DNA of 64,000 nt, taken from positions 1 to 64,000 of IMG/VR virus record IMGVR_UViG_3300029319_000010; one strand, written 5' to 3'. The translations under genes and the position numbers were made by a program. The notes beneath the pieces were generated by a model. The model was not told where the DNA came from. It ran no database searches and worked only from the letters and a program-made list of their open reading frames with translations. This document shows, piece after piece, positions 31,632 to 40,829 of the stretch (position 1 is the stretch's first letter; every line of letters begins with the position of its first letter). The DNA is from a virus.

Positions 31632-32840
31632 TTAATCTGGAGAATATGTAAGCTCACATATATTGCCTTTTACATAATCATGAAGTTCTATTACACCGGA
31701 ACGTTTTGATCCTATAAATTTATTATGATAGTGCCAATAATCTGTTCTAGAAAGGCTTGGTAATATCTTAAGCATAAACCCTGTACGTTCATTTGTAGTA
31801 ATATATTCTATCTTCTTTTTATGATGTAAATGACCAGTAAATAAAGTTCTATTTTTTGTTATACCCCATTGTTGTGGAAACTCTGTAGCATAAAGTAAAA
31901 GTGAATTTTTAGTATTTACATCACCATGTTCAAAAGCAAAAAAGTTATCACCCCAAACATGAACTTTTCTTTCTAAATAATTTACATCCCATAGTATATT
32001 AGGATCATCTATAGATCTAGATAAAGCATGAGCTAAATGAAATGAAGATAATCTATCATGATTACCTGGTATATATACTACTTGAAGATCATCACAATAT
32101 TGTTTTAAATAATTTATACTCCAATATAATGCATCAAAAGCTTGCATATAAGCATCAGTTGCTGTAGTACAATTTTCTAGTGGAGTGCCACTAGTAGTTG
32201 TTCCAGCCCAAGTATCCATATTTATTAAATCTCCTCCTACTACATAAAATATTTTTTTAAGATTATGTCCTCCATGTGCCCTTTCTACAAGATCAACTAT
32301 TGTTTCTTCAAAATCTTTATCTATTGTTTGATTACCTTCTTTTCCAAAATGAATATCTTGTAATGATAAGATAGCACAAACATCTTTTTTACTTTTACTA
32401 TTTATTCTTTTTACAGGTTTAAATTTTTTAGGCTTCCAAACCTTAAGTAATTGTTCTATATGTTCTGTATCACTATTCTTAAGCTTAGTTATTAAAGCTG
32501 ATATACGCCAGTGATCTGACATTTGTTTATTCCAATATTGTGACAACTTCCATTTTGTTGTATCAATATTTAATAGTTGTATAATTTCTTCAGCAGACTT
32601 AGGTTCTGTATGTGAGACTCCAGTAATTTTTCCTTGACCTTTTTCAACATCAAATGATGATGTACAATCATCTGTGACATATCCCATATCTCTTTCTTCT
32701 TTTCTTTTTTCTCTCCCTTCTGCATATATTTCTTTTTTAATTTTATTAAATTCATCTTCTGATATACCTAATTTTTCTGCACAATATTCTGAAGTTTTTT
32801 TCCATTTAAGTGCATTTTTTACCTTATTTTTAAGTGACAT
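31632..32840 (-). CDS. Metallophosphoesterase (calcineurin-like, SbcD/Mre11-type fold), 402 aa
   Basis: All five metal-binding blocks of the calcineurin-like phosphoesterase fold appear in order: 'LQDIHFG' (about 160), 'GGDLIN' (about 200), 'GNHDRLS' (about 258), 'FEHGD' (about 305) and 'TGHLHH' (about 338). The N-terminal 45 residues resemble a helix-turn-helix with 'YCAEKLGISEDEFNKIKKEI', suggesting DNA contact. These enzymes use two metal ions to cleave phosphodiesters or phosphomonoesters; the Mre11/SbcD branch trims DNA ends. The substrate here is unknown. It is oddly placed in the tail region, between fibre and ring genes, with its own promoter-like element (32869-32880) and a terminator just before it (32888-32918). 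Confidence 0.85.
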   Translation of the reverse strand: MSLKNKVKNALKWKKTSEYCAEKLGISEDEFNKIKKEIYAEGREKRKEERDMGYVTDDCTSSFDVEKGQGKITGVSHTEPKSAEEIIQLLNIDTTKWKLSQYWNKQMSDHWRISALITKLKNSDTEHIEQLLKVWKPKKFKPVKRINSKSKKDVCAILSLQDIHFGKEGNQTIDKDFEETIVDLVERAHGGHNLKKIFYVVGGDLINMDTWAGTTTSGTPLENCTTATDAYMQAFDALYWSINYLKQYCDDLQVVYIPGNHDRLSSFHLAHALSRSIDDPNILWDVNYLERKVHVWGDNFFAFEHGDVNTKNSLLLYATEFPQQWGITKNRTLFTGHLHHKKKIEYITTNERTGFMLKILPSLSRTDYWHYHNKFIGSKRSGVIELHDYVKGNICELTYSPD

Positions 32841-32868
32841 TTAATTTATGTATTGGTTATAACGTTGG

Positions 32869-32880
32869 CAATATACAAAA
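32869..32880 (-). promoter_or_regulatory. Candidate late promoter element (32869-32880)
   Basis: Minus strand TTTTGTATATTG, 28 bases upstream of the metallophosphoesterase start and just after the terminator at 32888-32918. One position differs from the consensus. Confidence 0.38.
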
Positions 32881-32887
32881 TAATTAT

Positions 32888-32918
32888 AAAAAAAGAAAGC
32901 CCTGAAAAACAGGGCTCT
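32888..32918 (-). terminator. Rho-independent terminator after the 190-aa fibre gene
   Basis: Minus strand: a 7-bp stem AGCCCTG/CAGGGCT (32910-32916 and 32898-32904) with a five-T loop, followed by TTTCTTTTTTT. It lies downstream of the gene ending at 32964 and upstream of the promoter-like element of the phosphoesterase gene. Confidence 0.8.
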
Positions 32919-32963
32919 CCACGATGGTAGAGTTAAAACCAACAAAAAAATCTCTACTTCTCG

Positions 32964-33536
32964 TTATTCATTTAATGTTCTTACAAGTAACTCTACTGAA
33001 TAACATGTTTCTGTTTTTAATCTAAACCTATATACAGTATTTGGTAATAATGGAGTTACATTACCAACTGTATATGTAATATTTCCTGGATATGGTAAAG
33101 CAACTGCATTATCTTGTACAAATGCTCCATTTTCAGTTGCATATTCTACATTTATTGCAGTTTGCCCTGCTGGAACACTATCCCAATTTATTGTAACAGT
33201 AGTTGATGTTGTTGCAGAATCATCATGCCATATATGTGGTATAGATATATTATAACAAGCTGGTGTTGTAGCAAAAATAAACATTCTTTGTAATATTACA
33301 TCTAGCTTATCTCCAGCAAATGCATATAATGTTTGATTAGCATCATTAGTCTTTTGAAAAGTATTTCTGCATCTAGCCACACAATCTGTACAAATTATTT
33401 CATCACAATGTTCAGGATGTCCTCTTTTACTATCAAATGATCCTGTACAATCTGTATAAGAACAAGGTGTTGTCAATCCGTGATCTTTACAAGCACATGG
33501 TGATGATTTAGTATGTCCGCATTTATTACAAGCCAT
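32964..33536 (-). CDS. Cys-rich fibre-associated protein with fibronectin III-like C-terminus, 190 aa
   Basis: The first 65 residues carry many Cys pairs ('MACNKCGHTKSSPCACKDHG', later 'CDEIICTDCVARC'), a likely zinc-binding or disulfide-stabilised module. Residues about 95-188 have the pattern of a fibronectin type III domain (beta strands around 'VTINWDSVPAG', then 'TVYRFRLKTETC'). Such domains are common in tail fibres and surface adhesins. The gene follows the 1207-residue fibre gene by 18 bases and ends before a terminator (32888-32918), closing a fibre transcript. The likely role is a small fibre tip, adaptor or decoration protein. Confidence 0.62.
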   Translation of the reverse strand: MACNKCGHTKSSPCACKDHGLTTPCSYTDCTGSFDSKRGHPEHCDEIICTDCVARCRNTFQKTNDANQTLYAFAGDKLDVILQRMFIFATTPACYNISIPHIWHDDSATTSTTVTINWDSVPAGQTAINVEYATENGAFVQDNAVALPYPGNITYTVGNVTPLLPNTVYRFRLKTETCYSVELLVRTLNE

Positions 33537-33554
33537 TTCTTTATTTTTTAATTA

Positions 33555-36500
33555 TTAACATGTTGATGAATTTATCCAGTAATTAGGTCCTGCTGGTACA
33601 TATTGCGCCCTTTTATTAGTACCTCCATCATTGTAAGCATACCATCCTGCTGCTAATTCATAAGCTGATTGTGCATTTGTACAACCTGATTGAGAACTAT
33701 AAGCTTTTACTGTAGGATCAAATACAGTTCCTGTTGAATTCCATATCTTTGTTGCAGCTGATCCAACTCCACTACACGCTGTAGAAGATGAAGAAGCATC
33801 AAATGCAAATAATGTACTATTACTGTGCATTCTTGGACAATTTGATGTACTCGGAGCATTTAATAAAGATCCTTCGGTCAATCCCATCATTCCTAAGAAT
33901 GCATCTTTTACTGTAGTATTATCAGTACCCCAATCTATTCCATTTTCAAAATACATATGTGGAACTACTTTATGATTCTCTAAACCTACTATTGTATTAG
34001 ATCCTGTACCTGTACCTCCAGTGTATGGATTTGTTCCTGCAGCAACACCATCTAATAAGTAAGCTTGAAGATCTACTGGAAACTGAACACCACCTATCTT
34101 AGATCCATAGAAGTTTCTACCTGCCATTTTAGCTCCTGTTGTTGCAGCTAATATTTGTAATGCTGCAGCCGCAGACTCATTGATAGAACCAGTTAGCATA
34201 TTTATAATAAAATGATTATATACAAATGGAATAGATCCATTTTTCCAATCTCCTGTTGCTGGATACTTAGCTTGAATAGCTGTTGCCCAAGCTTGCATAG
34301 TTGATGTTGTATCATTTATATTTAATACAGCATCAAAATCTTGTTTATACTGAGTATCATTTGTTGTACCACCAGATGTAGGTTGTGTAGGTGTAGTAAA
34401 TCCATTAGCTAGTAATGCACTACCATAATTACCATTAGTATTTGTTTGATTTACAAATGAAAATACTGTAACTGATGCTTTCCATGATCCACTAGATGAA
34501 GAAAAATATCCTGGTAATGATTTCCATGTATCCCAAGTTCCTGACCCGGCAGCAATATCTATACTAGTACTAACTTGTCCGTTTTGTGAATCAATAAGAC
34601 CTCTAATATGTTTTATATAATCACCTGGTTCTAATGTACCTGAACCACCACTTCCTAATGGAATATAATGTACGTCTCCTGTCCAATTAAATGTATTTAC
34701 CAATGATGTTTTTAATGCATTAAATGTAGCTTTTATCTTAACAGCATCTGAATAACTAAAAGTTGTTGTATCTAAAAATACTACAATATCCTCATCATTA
34801 TGAGTTAAAGGTTGTGCTTTTACTATAGGTACATTACATATAGCTGTTGTATTACATGCATTTGTAAATTTAACAGTAAATGAATCAGATGTCCATACTC
34901 CACCATTATGTTGATAAGCAAAACATCCTTGTGAACTAGTAGATCTTGCTGCATCATATGTAACAGTACCATTTGCAGGTTGATTAACAATTGTCCATTT
35001 AGGTGTAACTGTAGTTTTACTTACATCACCTACTATATCAATTTTACATTCAGTAGATCCCCCTGTAGTACAATAAAATACACCACCAACTAAAGGAGTA
35101 GCTGGTTTTAATGTAATTTGTTTACAATCACAACAGAACACTACCTCTGTAATTGTTTTTGTTACTGAGTTAATTAAAGCATATGCATAAAATATAGTTC
35201 CAGCAGGAGAAGTTAATGCGCCTGCATATTTCCAACCGCTATCTTCCATAGCAGTTGTCATACCTGTTGCTGTATAAGTTACACCCCCACATGATATAGC
35301 TGCTACAGGATTTTCTGCAACAAAACTTCCCGCATGACTCCATGCCACTGTAGGAGTTGTAGTTATAGTTGAGTATATAACAATTGGTGTATTTGAGCTA
35401 TCAAATGTTGCTAACCATTGATACACATTTAATGTATCATTATAAACAGCAAGTTCTAATGAATTAGATCCTGCTACTTGATCAGTGGTGGAGCTGGAAT
35501 ATGCAGAAGAAGTTACTCTAACTGATGTACAGCTTGGTGCTGAAGTAACCAATGTATCTGAAGGACAAGTTGTAGATATTCCTGCAGAGGTTGTCATTTG
35601 AAACTGCAATTGATATGTAGTTCCAGCAGTTAAACCTGAAAATGAACCACTCACACCACTACCCCATGATGAGTATGTTTTTGTTTGTATAACAGAACCT
35701 AGAGAATTTAAAAGATTTACATAAACTTTTGCACTTCCTCCAGATGCTAATCCTACATTGCTATATGTATAACTAATTGAATTTTCTGTAGAACCTGAAC
35801 TTGTTAATGTAGGGCAGGGAGATGCATTTGTTACATTTAAAGTAACTGTTTCTCCACAGTCATTTGTTTCATTAGAAACAGCAAACTCAACCTTTACAAC
35901 AAGATTACTAGTTTTATCTACAGTACCTAAATCAGAAAGTTGTAATGGTTGATTGCTTTGATATCTACCTGAAACATCAACAAATGTTGTAAATACATTT
36001 AATGATGCGTCTGTTATAGTAATTTTAGTTTGTCTTCCTGTTCCAGAATCTCTATATCCTGTAGGTATACTTGAGCCTCTAAAATCTAAACCTAAATAAC
36101 TCCATGCTCCACCTGATGTTCTTTTAATAGTAGCTATACAATCAAAAACTATATCTTTACAACCTGATGGAGTTGTAGTAGCTTTTAGGTCTGCTACTGC
36201 TGCTCTCATGTCATTTGTTGTAATCCAAAGATTTTTTATAGCATCAGCTACAGTACGTGGTGAACCATTAAAACCATTAATAAGACCCATATTACCAGTA
36301 CCATTTAATCTATCCTCTAAAGCTAAATTTTGTTGCTGATAAGCAATTGCTTTTAAAAGTTCAGATGGTCTACCTGTTGCTCTTCTAAGTTCAAAAAGTT
36401 GTTTTTCTACTTCTGATACTAATTTTCCAGCTGTAACTGTTCCAGATAGTAAATATCTAGAAACTACTTGTTCAGCACCAGCTGACATAATTCCTCCACC

Positions 36501-37178
36501 TCTTGCACCTCCTGTTGCAACTGAACCTGTTGGTGTAATAGGATTACCATTAGCATCTACACTAGTAGGTCTAACTGTATTAGATCCGTATGCTGTAGTT
36601 CTTGCACCACCTATTGTTGTACCACCCGCACTTCTTTCAAGGTTAGCAATTCTTTCTTCATGGTTTTCTAAAGTTCTTTGTATAGATGTTACAGAGTCTT
36701 GTAAACCTGCCATATAGTTTCCTATAGTAATAACCCAACCTGTATCAGTTACTTCATCATACAATACTTGTTTTTTAATTCTTGTAGATCCTTGATCAAA
36801 TTGAGCAGCTTCAGGTAATGGCATAGAATATGCTGTAGCAAATCCTTTTGGATCAGCAGCAGCAGTTCTACTTAGTGCATCATCAGTTTCACATATTTTA
36901 TCAATAATAAACTGTAATAGTTCTTGTAAATTTTCAGCAGAACGCCCTTGACTTACAGTAATACACTTTTGTACAATACCATTTATTTCTGAATCAGCTA
37001 TTCTACCTCTTGCGGCAGTATTTGCAGTATCACATATTTCTTCAGCTATCTTTGCAACAATATCACTTATTGTATCACCCTGACATACATCAATACAATC
37101 TAGATCTGGACCCTGCCATACTACACAGTTAGAAGATAATGGATTACACCCATTAGTATTTTTCTTATTAGGTATCAT
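33555..37178 (-). CDS. Tail fibre / host-recognition protein, 1207 aa
   Basis: The N-terminus ('GCNPLSSNCVVWQGPDLDCI', then 'DVCQGDTISDIVAKIAEEIC') matches, from memory, the attachment region of tail fibres in crAss-like and other Bacteroidota phages. A short coiled coil lies near residues 153-177 and a Gly-rich linker near 180-230. A fibronectin III-like domain spans about 453-550. A region near 796-990 starts 'DEDIVVFLDTTTFSYSDAVK' and resembles a vWA fold with a degraded metal site. The C-terminus is Ser/Gly/Asn-rich with paired Cys and ends 'YVPAGPNYWINSSTC'. A strong promoter-like element is just upstream (37222-37232). Expected location: outer tail, binding the host surface. Confidence 0.78.
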   Translation of the reverse strand: MIPNKKNTNGCNPLSSNCVVWQGPDLDCIDVCQGDTISDIVAKIAEEICDTANTAARGRIADSEINGIVQKCITVSQGRSAENLQELLQFIIDKICETDDALSRTAAADPKGFATAYSMPLPEAAQFDQGSTRIKKQVLYDEVTDTGWVITIGNYMAGLQDSVTSIQRTLENHEERIANLERSAGGTTIGGARTTAYGSNTVRPTSVDANGNPITPTGSVATGGARGGGIMSAGAEQVVSRYLLSGTVTAGKLVSEVEKQLFELRRATGRPSELLKAIAYQQQNLALEDRLNGTGNMGLINGFNGSPRTVADAIKNLWITTNDMRAAVADLKATTTPSGCKDIVFDCIATIKRTSGGAWSYLGLDFRGSSIPTGYRDSGTGRQTKITITDASLNVFTTFVDVSGRYQSNQPLQLSDLGTVDKTSNLVVKVEFAVSNETNDCGETVTLNVTNASPCPTLTSSGSTENSISYTYSNVGLASGGSAKVYVNLLNSLGSVIQTKTYSSWGSGVSGSFSGLTAGTTYQLQFQMTTSAGISTTCPSDTLVTSAPSCTSVRVTSSAYSSSTTDQVAGSNSLELAVYNDTLNVYQWLATFDSSNTPIVIYSTITTTPTVAWSHAGSFVAENPVAAISCGGVTYTATGMTTAMEDSGWKYAGALTSPAGTIFYAYALINSVTKTITEVVFCCDCKQITLKPATPLVGGVFYCTTGGSTECKIDIVGDVSKTTVTPKWTIVNQPANGTVTYDAARSTSSQGCFAYQHNGGVWTSDSFTVKFTNACNTTAICNVPIVKAQPLTHNDEDIVVFLDTTTFSYSDAVKIKATFNALKTSLVNTFNWTGDVHYIPLGSGGSGTLEPGDYIKHIRGLIDSQNGQVSTSIDIAAGSGTWDTWKSLPGYFSSSSGSWKASVTVFSFVNQTNTNGNYGSALLANGFTTPTQPTSGGTTNDTQYKQDFDAVLNINDTTSTMQAWATAIQAKYPATGDWKNGSIPFVYNHFIINMLTGSINESAAAALQILAATTGAKMAGRNFYGSKIGGVQFPVDLQAYLLDGVAAGTNPYTGGTGTGSNTIVGLENHKVVPHMYFENGIDWGTDNTTVKDAFLGMMGLTEGSLLNAPSTSNCPRMHSNSTLFAFDASSSSTACSGVGSAATKIWNSTGTVFDPTVKAYSSQSGCTNAQSAYELAAGWYAYNDGGTNKRAQYVPAGPNYWINSSTC

Positions 37179-37221
37179 AAATATATTTATTACAGGTGTC
37201 AGTTAATACACGTATACATTA

Positions 37222-37232
37222 TAATATACAAA
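37222..37232 (-). promoter_or_regulatory. Candidate late promoter element (37222-37232)
   Basis: Minus strand TTTGTATATTA, followed by TAATGTATACG, upstream of the 1207-residue fibre gene. Lies in the 84-base gap 37179-37262. Shares the element TTATAATGTATA with the copy at 31586-31597. Confidence 0.42.
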
Positions 37233-37262
37233 TTTATTAACTAACAACCAAGTTGTTATTTC

Positions 37263-38594
37263 TTAAAGGCAATCAATTGCCAAATTTGTACAAACAGGTG
37301 TAACTTCATCTGAAAGTACTATGTCTATTTTTTGTTGGTTACAGGCTCCAGTTGTTGTAAAACATTTACAGCCATTAATTATATGTTTAGTATCTACACT
37401 AGCATTCTTTATATTAACAATTAAAATGCCAGATGCATCTGTTTTTCCATAATGTGTATTATCTATAAATACATCATAATCTTTTACAGCCGCAGCATTT
37501 TTATCTTTGACTGTTATAAATAAAAGTTCTGAATCATCATTACAAATTTTATATTCAGCATCTGTTATGGTATCATCTATACTAGTATTTGCATATTTTG
37601 TAAACCCTCTTATTTCAGCTGCAAGTGGAGTACTTTGAGGTGTTCCTCCCTGTCCACCATTACTACCCAATATATAAAATCCCATCCCACCTCCTGCTCC
37701 TGTCAAAAATGCTGCATTATCAGTTGCAACATTAGAACTACCATTATATCCATAATTAAATCTACTATCAGCATTACTTCCAGTTTCTGATATTGTAAAA
37801 AAATTAGTAGTACCATCAGCTTGTGAATAATTAAATGTACCATCCAAAGAAAATACAAGCCATACATAATCTCCTGGTTTTGCACCATTTTTTTCTCCTA
37901 CTGAATTAGTATTTTGTCTCAGTGTAATTGCTGGGTTTGTTAAACCTTGTGGAGCAATACCTCCTCCAGATACCTCAATCCATCTAAATTTCCACCATTG
38001 ATTAAGTTCATGTGGTCCACCCTGTCTTCTTAATGGAGTATCCCACTGTCCAGTACCATCACCAGTACCAAAAAAAGCAGGGCTATTATTATCATTATCT
38101 CTCCTATTGATTATATTTAACCAAGCAGGATTATCTATTTCTGGTAAACCATCCACATCTCTCATAACAAATGCATAAAGTCTAACAGTATCTGGAAAAG
38201 AATCAATAGTAGTACCATATACTGCACTTAAAATAACTACAGGATAGTTTGTAAAACCGTTTGAAGGTGCACTCCCTGTTATAATGTCAGGGTTTTGAAG
38301 TCTTCTAGTAGAATATATTGTAGGTTCAAACTGAACCCATGAATCTACTGTACCACCTGATGACTGATATGTTGCAAGATTAAATGTTGTAAATGTATAA
38401 GTGGATTCATTATATAATGTTTTTGAGTTTGCTTCCCAATCACATATTTCATTTACATTAGTATGATTATTAAAGTTTGTAGGACAACAGAATGTCATTC
38501 CATATTTACTTGATCTATACTCTTTATATGCAAGATCAGCAAATGTTTGTTTTGTTTGTATTATTTTTATTAATTCTTGATCTGGAGTAGCCAT
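37263..38594 (-). CDS. Putative fibre or receptor-binding structural protein, 443 aa
   Basis: A Gly/Asn/Thr-rich, mostly beta protein. Residues about 30-60 contain paired Cys ('FCCPTNFNNHTNVNEICDWE'). The body has aromatic-rich beta segments and Gly loops ('GGGMGFYILGSNGGQGG', about 300) typical of surface-exposed phage proteins. The C-terminal 80 residues ('NAAAVKDYDVFIDNTHYGKT', then 'DASGILIVNIKNAS') look like a carboxypeptidase-regulatory or Ig-like sandwich. It lies 3 bases after the 192-residue adaptor-like gene and before the fibre gene. The role is inferred from composition and position. Confidence 0.62.
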   Translation of the reverse strand: MATPDQELIKIIQTKQTFADLAYKEYRSSKYGMTFCCPTNFNNHTNVNEICDWEANSKTLYNESTYTFTTFNLATYQSSGGTVDSWVQFEPTIYSTRRLQNPDIITGSAPSNGFTNYPVVILSAVYGTTIDSFPDTVRLYAFVMRDVDGLPEIDNPAWLNIINRRDNDNNSPAFFGTGDGTGQWDTPLRRQGGPHELNQWWKFRWIEVSGGGIAPQGLTNPAITLRQNTNSVGEKNGAKPGDYVWLVFSLDGTFNYSQADGTTNFFTISETGSNADSRFNYGYNGSSNVATDNAAFLTGAGGGMGFYILGSNGGQGGTPQSTPLAAEIRGFTKYANTSIDDTITDAEYKICNDDSELLFITVKDKNAAAVKDYDVFIDNTHYGKTDASGILIVNIKNASVDTKHIINGCKCFTTTGACNQQKIDIVLSDEVTPVCTNLAIDCL

Positions 38595-38597
38595 AGT

Positions 38598-39176
38598 TTA
38601 ACAACATATTTCACATGTGATCTTCTTAAGCTTATTATATGCAAAAGTATAAAGCTCCATGCCTTCATTAGGACTATTACAATATTCTACCTTAGCTTTT
38701 GCAGCATCTATTAGCGTTCTAATATATTTCATTTCAGCTAATAATTTTTGTTGATCAGAGCTAGGCTCACAAGGTTTAACTTGTAATGAACAAAGTTTTT
38801 TATAATATTCAGCTAGTATTTCTGATATTCTTAAATGATTATATTCAACATAAACTTTATCATGAGGTGATACACTATATTTTATAATAAATATACCATC
38901 TTTAATAATAGTTCTTGTATTTGTACAATCTAAGGTTGTTAAACCTAAACTACATGCGTTTAAATTTATTGTTCCAAAATTATTCCACTCACCTGATGAA
39001 GATTTTGTAATATCCACCTTAATTAACTTTGGTGCTGTGTATCCAGGTGCGGTAATTTCTATTTGAGGGCAATCTACTTTTAAATTTTTACAATACGTAC
39101 TTGTATCTGTTAAAGTAAATATGTCACAATTAGACATGGTTGGTGCTTCTAGACTCAAAATATGTTTACATGCCAT
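38598..39176 (-). CDS. crAss-like fibre adaptor-type structural protein, 192 aa
   Basis: Two parts are visible. The N-terminal beta region of about 110 residues has scattered Cys and 'IIKDGIFIIKYSVSPHDKVY'. The C-terminal helical region ('EMKYIRTLIDAAKAKVEYCN', then 'ELYTFAYNKLKKITCEICC') ends in three Cys. From memory this architecture recurs beside tail-fibre genes of crAss-like phages. A promoter-like element lies upstream (39214-39225), and a terminator (39241-39278) separates it from the 475-residue gene, so it probably heads the fibre transcript. The likely role is an adaptor between tail and fibre. Confidence 0.65.
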   Translation of the reverse strand: MACKHILSLEAPTMSNCDIFTLTDTSTYCKNLKVDCPQIEITAPGYTAPKLIKVDITKSSSGEWNNFGTINLNACSLGLTTLDCTNTRTIIKDGIFIIKYSVSPHDKVYVEYNHLRISEILAEYYKKLCSLQVKPCEPSSDQQKLLAEMKYIRTLIDAAKAKVEYCNSPNEGMELYTFAYNKLKKITCEICC

Positions 39177-39213
39177 GTTATAATCTGTTTAAAATACTAT
39201 ACTAGTTATATAA

Positions 39214-39225
39214 TAATATACAAAA
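39214..39225 (-). promoter_or_regulatory. Candidate late promoter element (39214-39225)
   Basis: Minus strand TTTTGTATATTA, followed by TTATATAAC, 38-49 bases upstream of the 192-residue gene and downstream of the terminator of the 475-residue gene. It is one of the best copies of the recurring motif. Confidence 0.45.
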
Positions 39226-39240
39226 TATATAAAATAAAAG

Positions 39241-39278
39241 AAAATAAAAAAGGGGTAGAATTGATCCACCCCTCTTTT
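39241..39278 (-). terminator. Rho-independent terminator after the 475-aa virion gene
   Basis: Minus strand: stem AGGGGT/ACCCCT (39268-39273 with 39251-39256), flanked by paired A/T runs, followed by a T-rich tract. It follows the stop at 39305, directly before the promoter-like element of the 192-residue gene. Confidence 0.75.
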
Positions 39279-39304
39279 AGGTTATAGATATAGTGAGTTA
39301 ACTA

Positions 39305-40732
39305 TTAATAGTCACCTCCTAATGCTTCAAGATCTGCAATAGAACTAACCACTGCTGATCCATCTCTTTTCATGATCCCTGCTTGGATAGCTATTGTTAC
39401 CCAGTCATTATCAATTGATGTTGTAGCAGCACCTGCTCCTGAACATGGAACGTATACTTTATAATGATATTGATCATTATTAAACATTCCAGATGGATTA
39501 TTAAATCTTGGCACATTATGCAATAAGTGATACACTCTGTATGCACCTACACAATCTCCTGCACCTGAAGTAGTAGCATCTCTACCAATTGCTGTAATAA
39601 TACCAGATACACCTTCTTGCTCTCTCATTCTAGACGCATCTTTTGTACCTTGTGTGTAAGGAGATTGTCTGTATGATTCAGTTAAAAGAATGTCTCTAGC
39701 TGCTGTGTCAGCTGAAGTTCTTCTTTGTTTAAACTCTTGTGCACTTTCTGCAAAAGTTACATAGTTTAAACAAGGAACACATGCTGCACCTGTTTCATCT
39801 TGCATATCAACTATAGTCTTAAGATCTCCCATTAAATAGAAATCTCTAGTATCAAATGAAGAATCACCAAATTGTGTTTGTAATGCACAACTAGTTTTCA
39901 TTTCAAAATCAACTCTATATTGATCCGCTACTGCCCAAACACCTGATGTTCCTGTTGTTGCTGACGCTATACCAGCAGCAACACCTAGTGCACCACCATC
40001 ATAAATAAATTCCTCTTGAGCTTTACTTACTGCAGTAAATGTAGCACCACTATTTGTTGATACATACAATTTAGCTGTAGCAAATTTACTTAAGATTGGA
40101 TCATTATTAAATTGATCTCTTAAATTAATTGCAACTATTGATGGAGCAATACCAACAGAACCTGTAGGATCTTGTGTTCCACAACACATGTCTACACCAT
40201 TAGCTGTTACAGCTGCAGAGAGTGATAAAGCACCTGTACCGTCTTGAGCATTTGTAGCTGGCATTGGTAAAGCACCATTTAATGTAGCATATGCATTATG
40301 ATTTAAGAATCTTAATACTGCTGTTCCTTTAATATCTGCTCTAAACATGGGTTGTACATCACATGGAAAACATGATTGATTATCTGCAGTAGCTTTTATA
40401 GTTAATCTTCCTATATCTGCTACTTCTGCAGTACAGTCTGAAACCCACATGCTAGATATATATTTACTCATAATCATCTTTGATTTAGATGATTCTTTAT
40501 AACCACCCATTCCTGGGTTGTTACCAATTTTGTCATTAGCCTGAAATGCAGCTTGTGCTAAATAAAATCCTCCTTTATTGTTTTGCAAATCTGCAGCAGC
40601 CATAATACCAAAATCACTTGCTAAAATAGCAAACTCTCCAACAACACTTAAGTCTGCTGAAGTTTGCGTATTTGTTTGTTCGTGCGTTTTAGCTAAAAAA
40701 GCTTTACTAAACGCGTGATTGAAATAACTCAT
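39305..40732 (-). CDS. Probably abundant virion protein, 475 aa
   Basis: The protein is Ala/Gly/Thr-rich with a mixed helix and beta pattern. The N-terminal part includes 'SYFNHAFSKAFLAKTHEQTN' and 'AAADLQNNKGGFYLAQAAFQ'; several Cys pairs follow ('CFPCDVQPMF', 'GVDMCCGTQD', 'CVPCLNYVTF'). No enzyme motif is seen. The gene has its own promoter-like element (40796-40806) and its own strong terminator (39241-39278), an arrangement shared here only with the major capsid region. That suggests high independent expression. It could be a head decoration or fibre protein, or a tail component; I do not recognise the family and cannot choose. Confidence 0.6.
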   Translation of the reverse strand: MSYFNHAFSKAFLAKTHEQTNTQTSADLSVVGEFAILASDFGIMAAADLQNNKGGFYLAQAAFQANDKIGNNPGMGGYKESSKSKMIMSKYISSMWVSDCTAEVADIGRLTIKATADNQSCFPCDVQPMFRADIKGTAVLRFLNHNAYATLNGALPMPATNAQDGTGALSLSAAVTANGVDMCCGTQDPTGSVGIAPSIVAINLRDQFNNDPILSKFATAKLYVSTNSGATFTAVSKAQEEFIYDGGALGVAAGIASATTGTSGVWAVADQYRVDFEMKTSCALQTQFGDSSFDTRDFYLMGDLKTIVDMQDETGAACVPCLNYVTFAESAQEFKQRRTSADTAARDILLTESYRQSPYTQGTKDASRMREQEGVSGIITAIGRDATTSGAGDCVGAYRVYHLLHNVPRFNNPSGMFNNDQYHYKVYVPCSGAGAATTSIDNDWVTIAIQAGIMKRDGSAVVSSIADLEALGGDY

Positions 40733-40795
40733 AACTTTACGTTTTTTAAAAATTAATAAATATTGATATAATAATATAGCACTATGCTATATATA

Positions 40796-40806
40796 TAATA
40801 TACTAA
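40796..40806 (-). promoter_or_regulatory. Candidate late promoter element (40796-40806)
   Basis: Minus strand TTAGTATATTA followed by TATATATAGC, in the 97-base gap upstream of the abundant 475-residue virion protein gene. The gap also holds an inverted repeat AGCAYAGTGCTAT-like (40778-40790). Confidence 0.4.
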
Positions 40807-40829
40807 TTAATCATATGATTACCATATAA

